This document shows positions 3,428 to 5,853 of a stretch of DNA of 5,853 nucleotides, one piece after another. Under the pieces are notes generated by a model, which was given only the letters and a program-made list of their open reading frames with translations, did not search any database and was not told the DNA's origin. Every line of letters starts with the position of its first letter. Positions within the stretch are counted from its first letter, which is position 1. Source of the DNA: an uncultured Erysipelotrichaceae bacterium (GTDB lineage Bacteria > Bacillota_I > Bacilli_A > RF39 > UBA660); the NCBI GenBank assembly GCA_902795675.1, contig CADBLZ010000118.1, positions 1 to 5,853 on the forward strand. Reading direction: 5' to 3'. A program made the position numbers and the translations under genes.

Positions 3428-5853
3428 ATGAATAGATTAGATGTTGATAGAACTAAATTAAGTCCTGGTATGAAACAATACATGGAGATAAAAGACCAAT
3501 ATCCAGATTCTTTACTATTCTTTAGATTGGGTGACTTTTATGAGTTATTCTTTGAAGATGGTATTTTAGCTTCTAGAGAGTTAGAGCTTACTTTAACAGG
3601 TAAGAATGCTGGTTTAGAAGAAAGAGTTCCGATGTGTGGTGTTCCTTTTCATGCTGTTAAACCATATATTGATAAACTGATTGATAAAGGTTATAAAGTT
3701 GCTATATGTGAGCAATTAGAAGATCCAAAACAAGCTAAGGGTATGGTTAAAAGGGGAGTTACAGAAGTTATTTCTAAAGGTACTGTTACGGATCCAGATA
3801 CATTAAAATCTTATGAAAATAATTATATTGGTAGTTTATTAGATTTTGGAAATCTATATACTATTACTTATGCTGATATTTCAACAGGTAATCTATTTAT
3901 TTTAGATGTAGAACATAATTTAGATGTTCTTGTTAATAATATCTTAAGTTTGAATTTAAAAGAGATTATATTACTTGATAATAGTAATAGTGAGTTAATA
4001 GATATTTTAAAGAATAAATATAATATTGAAGTAGAAATAAATTCAGAATACTTAGATGATTATGATTATTTATATAATGATTTAAGTGAGATGAGATATA
4101 AGTTAGGTATTAAACACTTATTCTATTATTTAGTTATAAAGGAATTAAAGGATTTACATCATATTAAGAATGTTGAGATTGTAAATCCACAAGAGTACTT
4201 AGAAATGGATATTCATACTATTCGTAATCTTGAACTTCTTGAAACACTAAGATTAAAAGAAAGAACTTATAGTTTAATATGGTTATTAGATAAAACAAAG
4301 ACTGCTATGGGTTCTAGAAAACTAAAACAATGGTTAATGAGTCCGTTAAAAGATAAAGTTAAAATTAATGATCGTTATGATAAGATTGATAAATTAAGAA
4401 GTGAGTTTATTATTCGTGATGAGATCAATAATTTACTTGATTCTATTTATGATTTAGAAAGACTTACAGGTAAAGTACTTAATGGTAACTTAAATGCTCG
4501 TGATATGCTTCAAATTAAAAGAAGTTTAAGCGTTCTACCTGATATTAATGAAAGAATTAAAAAATTAGGTTTTAGTATTGAACTTAAAGATGAAAGTAAG
4601 TTATATAAATTAATTGATGATGCCATTTATGAAGATGCACCGATAACTTTACATGATGGATATTTAATTAAGGACGGATATAATAAAGAACTAGATGAAC
4701 TTAAAAGTATCAGAAAGGGTGGAAAAGAATTTATTTCTACTCTTGAAGAAACAGAAAGAGAAAAGACTGGTATTAAGAACTTAAAGGTTGGTTATAACAA
4801 AGTATTTGGATACTATATTGAAATATCTAAAGGCCAAGCTAATCTAGTTAAACCTGAATTTGGTTATGAAAGAAGACAAACACTAGTTTCTTCTGAAAGA
4901 TTTATTTCTCCTTCTTTAAAAGAGAAGGAAGCGTTAATTCTAAATGCTGAAGAAAAGATTATTGAAATAGAATTTAATCTATTCTTAGAAGTTAAAGAAG
5001 AGATTAGAAAAGAAATTAATAATTTACAAGATATAGCAGATAATATATCTGATATTGATGCTTTAATATCTTTATCAAATGTAGCTGATAGTTATAATCT
5101 AGTAAGACCAGAACTTATTGATGAGAGAAGAATAGAAATAAAGGATGGTAAACATCCAGTTATTGAAAGAGTTTCTAATACTGAATATGTTCCAAATGAT
5201 ATTATGATGGATGAAGAAACGAATGTTCTTCTTATAACTGGACCAAACATGTCTGGTAAATCTACTTACATGAGAGAGTTAGCAATTATTATTATCATGG
5301 CGCAAATGGGTTCATTTGTTCCTGCTAGTAGTTGTAAGATACCAATCTTCGATAAGATATTTACGAGAATTGGTGCTTCAGATGATTTGGTTTCAGGTGA
5401 ATCAACGTTTATGGTTGAAATGAAGGAAGCTAAGAATGCGATATGCAATGCTACTAGTGATTCGTTGATCTTATTTGATGAATTAGGTCGTGGAACTAGT
5501 ACTTATGATGGTATGAGTTTAGCTGAAGCTATTTTAGAGTATGTTAATAATAAGATTAAGTGTAAAACTTTATTTAGTACCCATTATCATGAATTAACTA
5601 GTTTAGAAGAACATAGTGGTATTAAGAACGTTCATGTTGATGCTTATTTAAAAGATGTTGATGTAATCTTCTTACATAAAGTTAAAGAAGGTCCAGTAGA
5701 TAAGAGTTATGGTATTAATGTTGCTAAGTTAGCAGGAATACCTAAAGATTTACTTAAACGTGCTTCTGAAATACTTGCTTTTTATGAGAATAATGATAAG
5801 AAGGAAGTTGATCGTAGTTCACAAATTGAATTCGATTTTAATGAGAGCGTAGA
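3428..5853 (+). CDS. mutS: DNA mismatch repair ATPase MutS, 3'-partial
   Basis: MutS recognises mispaired or unpaired bases as a dimer and, using ATP, recruits MutL for repair. The window holds 808 whole codons without frameshift, against a usual total of about 850-880. The mismatch-binding domain comes first, with the Phe-x-Glu motif at Phe37-Tyr38-Glu39 (RLGDFYELFF), then PMCGVPFHAV and VAICEQLEDP. Connector, core and clamp regions follow (about 125-560; FGYYIEISK, ERRQTLVSSERF). The ATPase domain has Walker A GPNMSGKST at 605-613, Walker B LILFDELGRGTST with Asp684-Glu685, and the STHYHEL switch at about 720. Near the window end QIEFDF (799-804) sits where B. subtilis MutS binds the DnaN clamp. 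The C-terminal tail and stop codon lie outside. mutS has its own promoter after a terminator, so it is not in the protease operon; mutL would commonly follow. Most Mycoplasma-type Mollicutes lack this gene. Confidence 0.98.
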   Translation, partial: MNRLDVDRTKLSPGMKQYMEIKDQYPDSLLFFRLGDFYELFFEDGILASRELELTLTGKNAGLEERVPMCGVPFHAVKPYIDKLIDKGYKVAICEQLEDPKQAKGMVKRGVTEVISKGTVTDPDTLKSYENNYIGSLLDFGNLYTITYADISTGNLFILDVEHNLDVLVNNILSLNLKEIILLDNSNSELIDILKNKYNIEVEINSEYLDDYDYLYNDLSEMRYKLGIKHLFYYLVIKELKDLHHIKNVEIVNPQEYLEMDIHTIRNLELLETLRLKERTYSLIWLLDKTKTAMGSRKLKQWLMSPLKDKVKINDRYDKIDKLRSEFIIRDEINNLLDSIYDLERLTGKVLNGNLNARDMLQIKRSLSVLPDINERIKKLGFSIELKDESKLYKLIDDAIYEDAPITLHDGYLIKDGYNKELDELKSIRKGGKEFISTLEETEREKTGIKNLKVGYNKVFGYYIEISKGQANLVKPEFGYERRQTLVSSERFISPSLKEKEALILNAEEKIIEIEFNLFLEVKEEIRKEINNLQDIADNISDIDALISLSNVADSYNLVRPELIDERRIEIKDGKHPVIERVSNTEYVPNDIMMDEETNVLLITGPNMSGKSTYMRELAIIIIMAQMGSFVPASSCKIPIFDKIFTRIGASDDLVSGESTFMVEMKEAKNAICNATSDSLILFDELGRGTSTYDGMSLAEAILEYVNNKIKCKTLFSTHYHELTSLEEHSGIKNVHVDAYLKDVDVIFLHKVKEGPVDKSYGINVAKLAGIPKDLLKRASEILAFYENNDKKEVDRSSQIEFDFNESV

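Noticed and set aside
5266..5448. 60-codon open frame on the minus strand
   Set aside because: It is antisense to the strongly conserved MutS ATPase domain, whose sequence fully explains the DNA.

Overview
The window is AT-rich (roughly 30% GC by eye), with strongly A/T-biased third codon positions, Bacillus-type ribosome binding sites and sigma-A-like promoters. TGG is the only Trp codon I saw, and TGA ends one gene, so this is the standard bacterial code and not the Mycoplasma code. With an intact mutS and surface proteins of a style common in uncultured gut Firmicutes, this suggests a compact, low-GC member of the Bacilli (RF39/Erysipelotrichia-like). That placement is inference. All genes lie on the + strand and are tightly packed.

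Layout. (1) 1-483: the 3' part of a single-pass membrane protein with an extracytoplasmic domain, ended by a terminator that overlaps its stop codon. (2) 531-2355: a promoter, then a YlbL/SepM-type membrane-anchored PDZ-Lon serine protease gene, overlapping by 8 bases an HD-domain phosphohydrolase gene. A previously easy-to-miss 28-residue single-helix membrane peptide gene (2247-2333) follows. It has a very strong ribosome binding site, a possible promoter of its own, and a terminator over its stop codon. (3) 2358-3397: a promoter with consensus spacing, an Asn-rich single-pass surface protein, and a terminator over its stop codon. (4) 3401-5853: an extended -10 promoter and mutS, complete through the ATPase domain but cut by the window edge before its C-terminal tail.

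How the genes relate. The protease and HD genes are probably translationally coupled and may share a transcript with the small peptide. YlbL (DdcP) in Bacillus subtilis removes the SOS-induced division inhibitor YneA, so a membrane checkpoint-recovery protease beside a tiny membrane peptide, with mutS nearby, is a testable hint of a genome-maintenance or division neighbourhood. No SOS box was seen and mutS has its own promoter, so this remains speculative. The two surface proteins have no evident functional tie to their neighbours. No tRNA, rRNA, CRISPR array, insertion sequence or riboswitch was found, and no gene-free stretch exceeds about 100 bases. I see no convincing new multi-gene system; the most useful observations are the hidden small ORF and the very economical gene boundaries.
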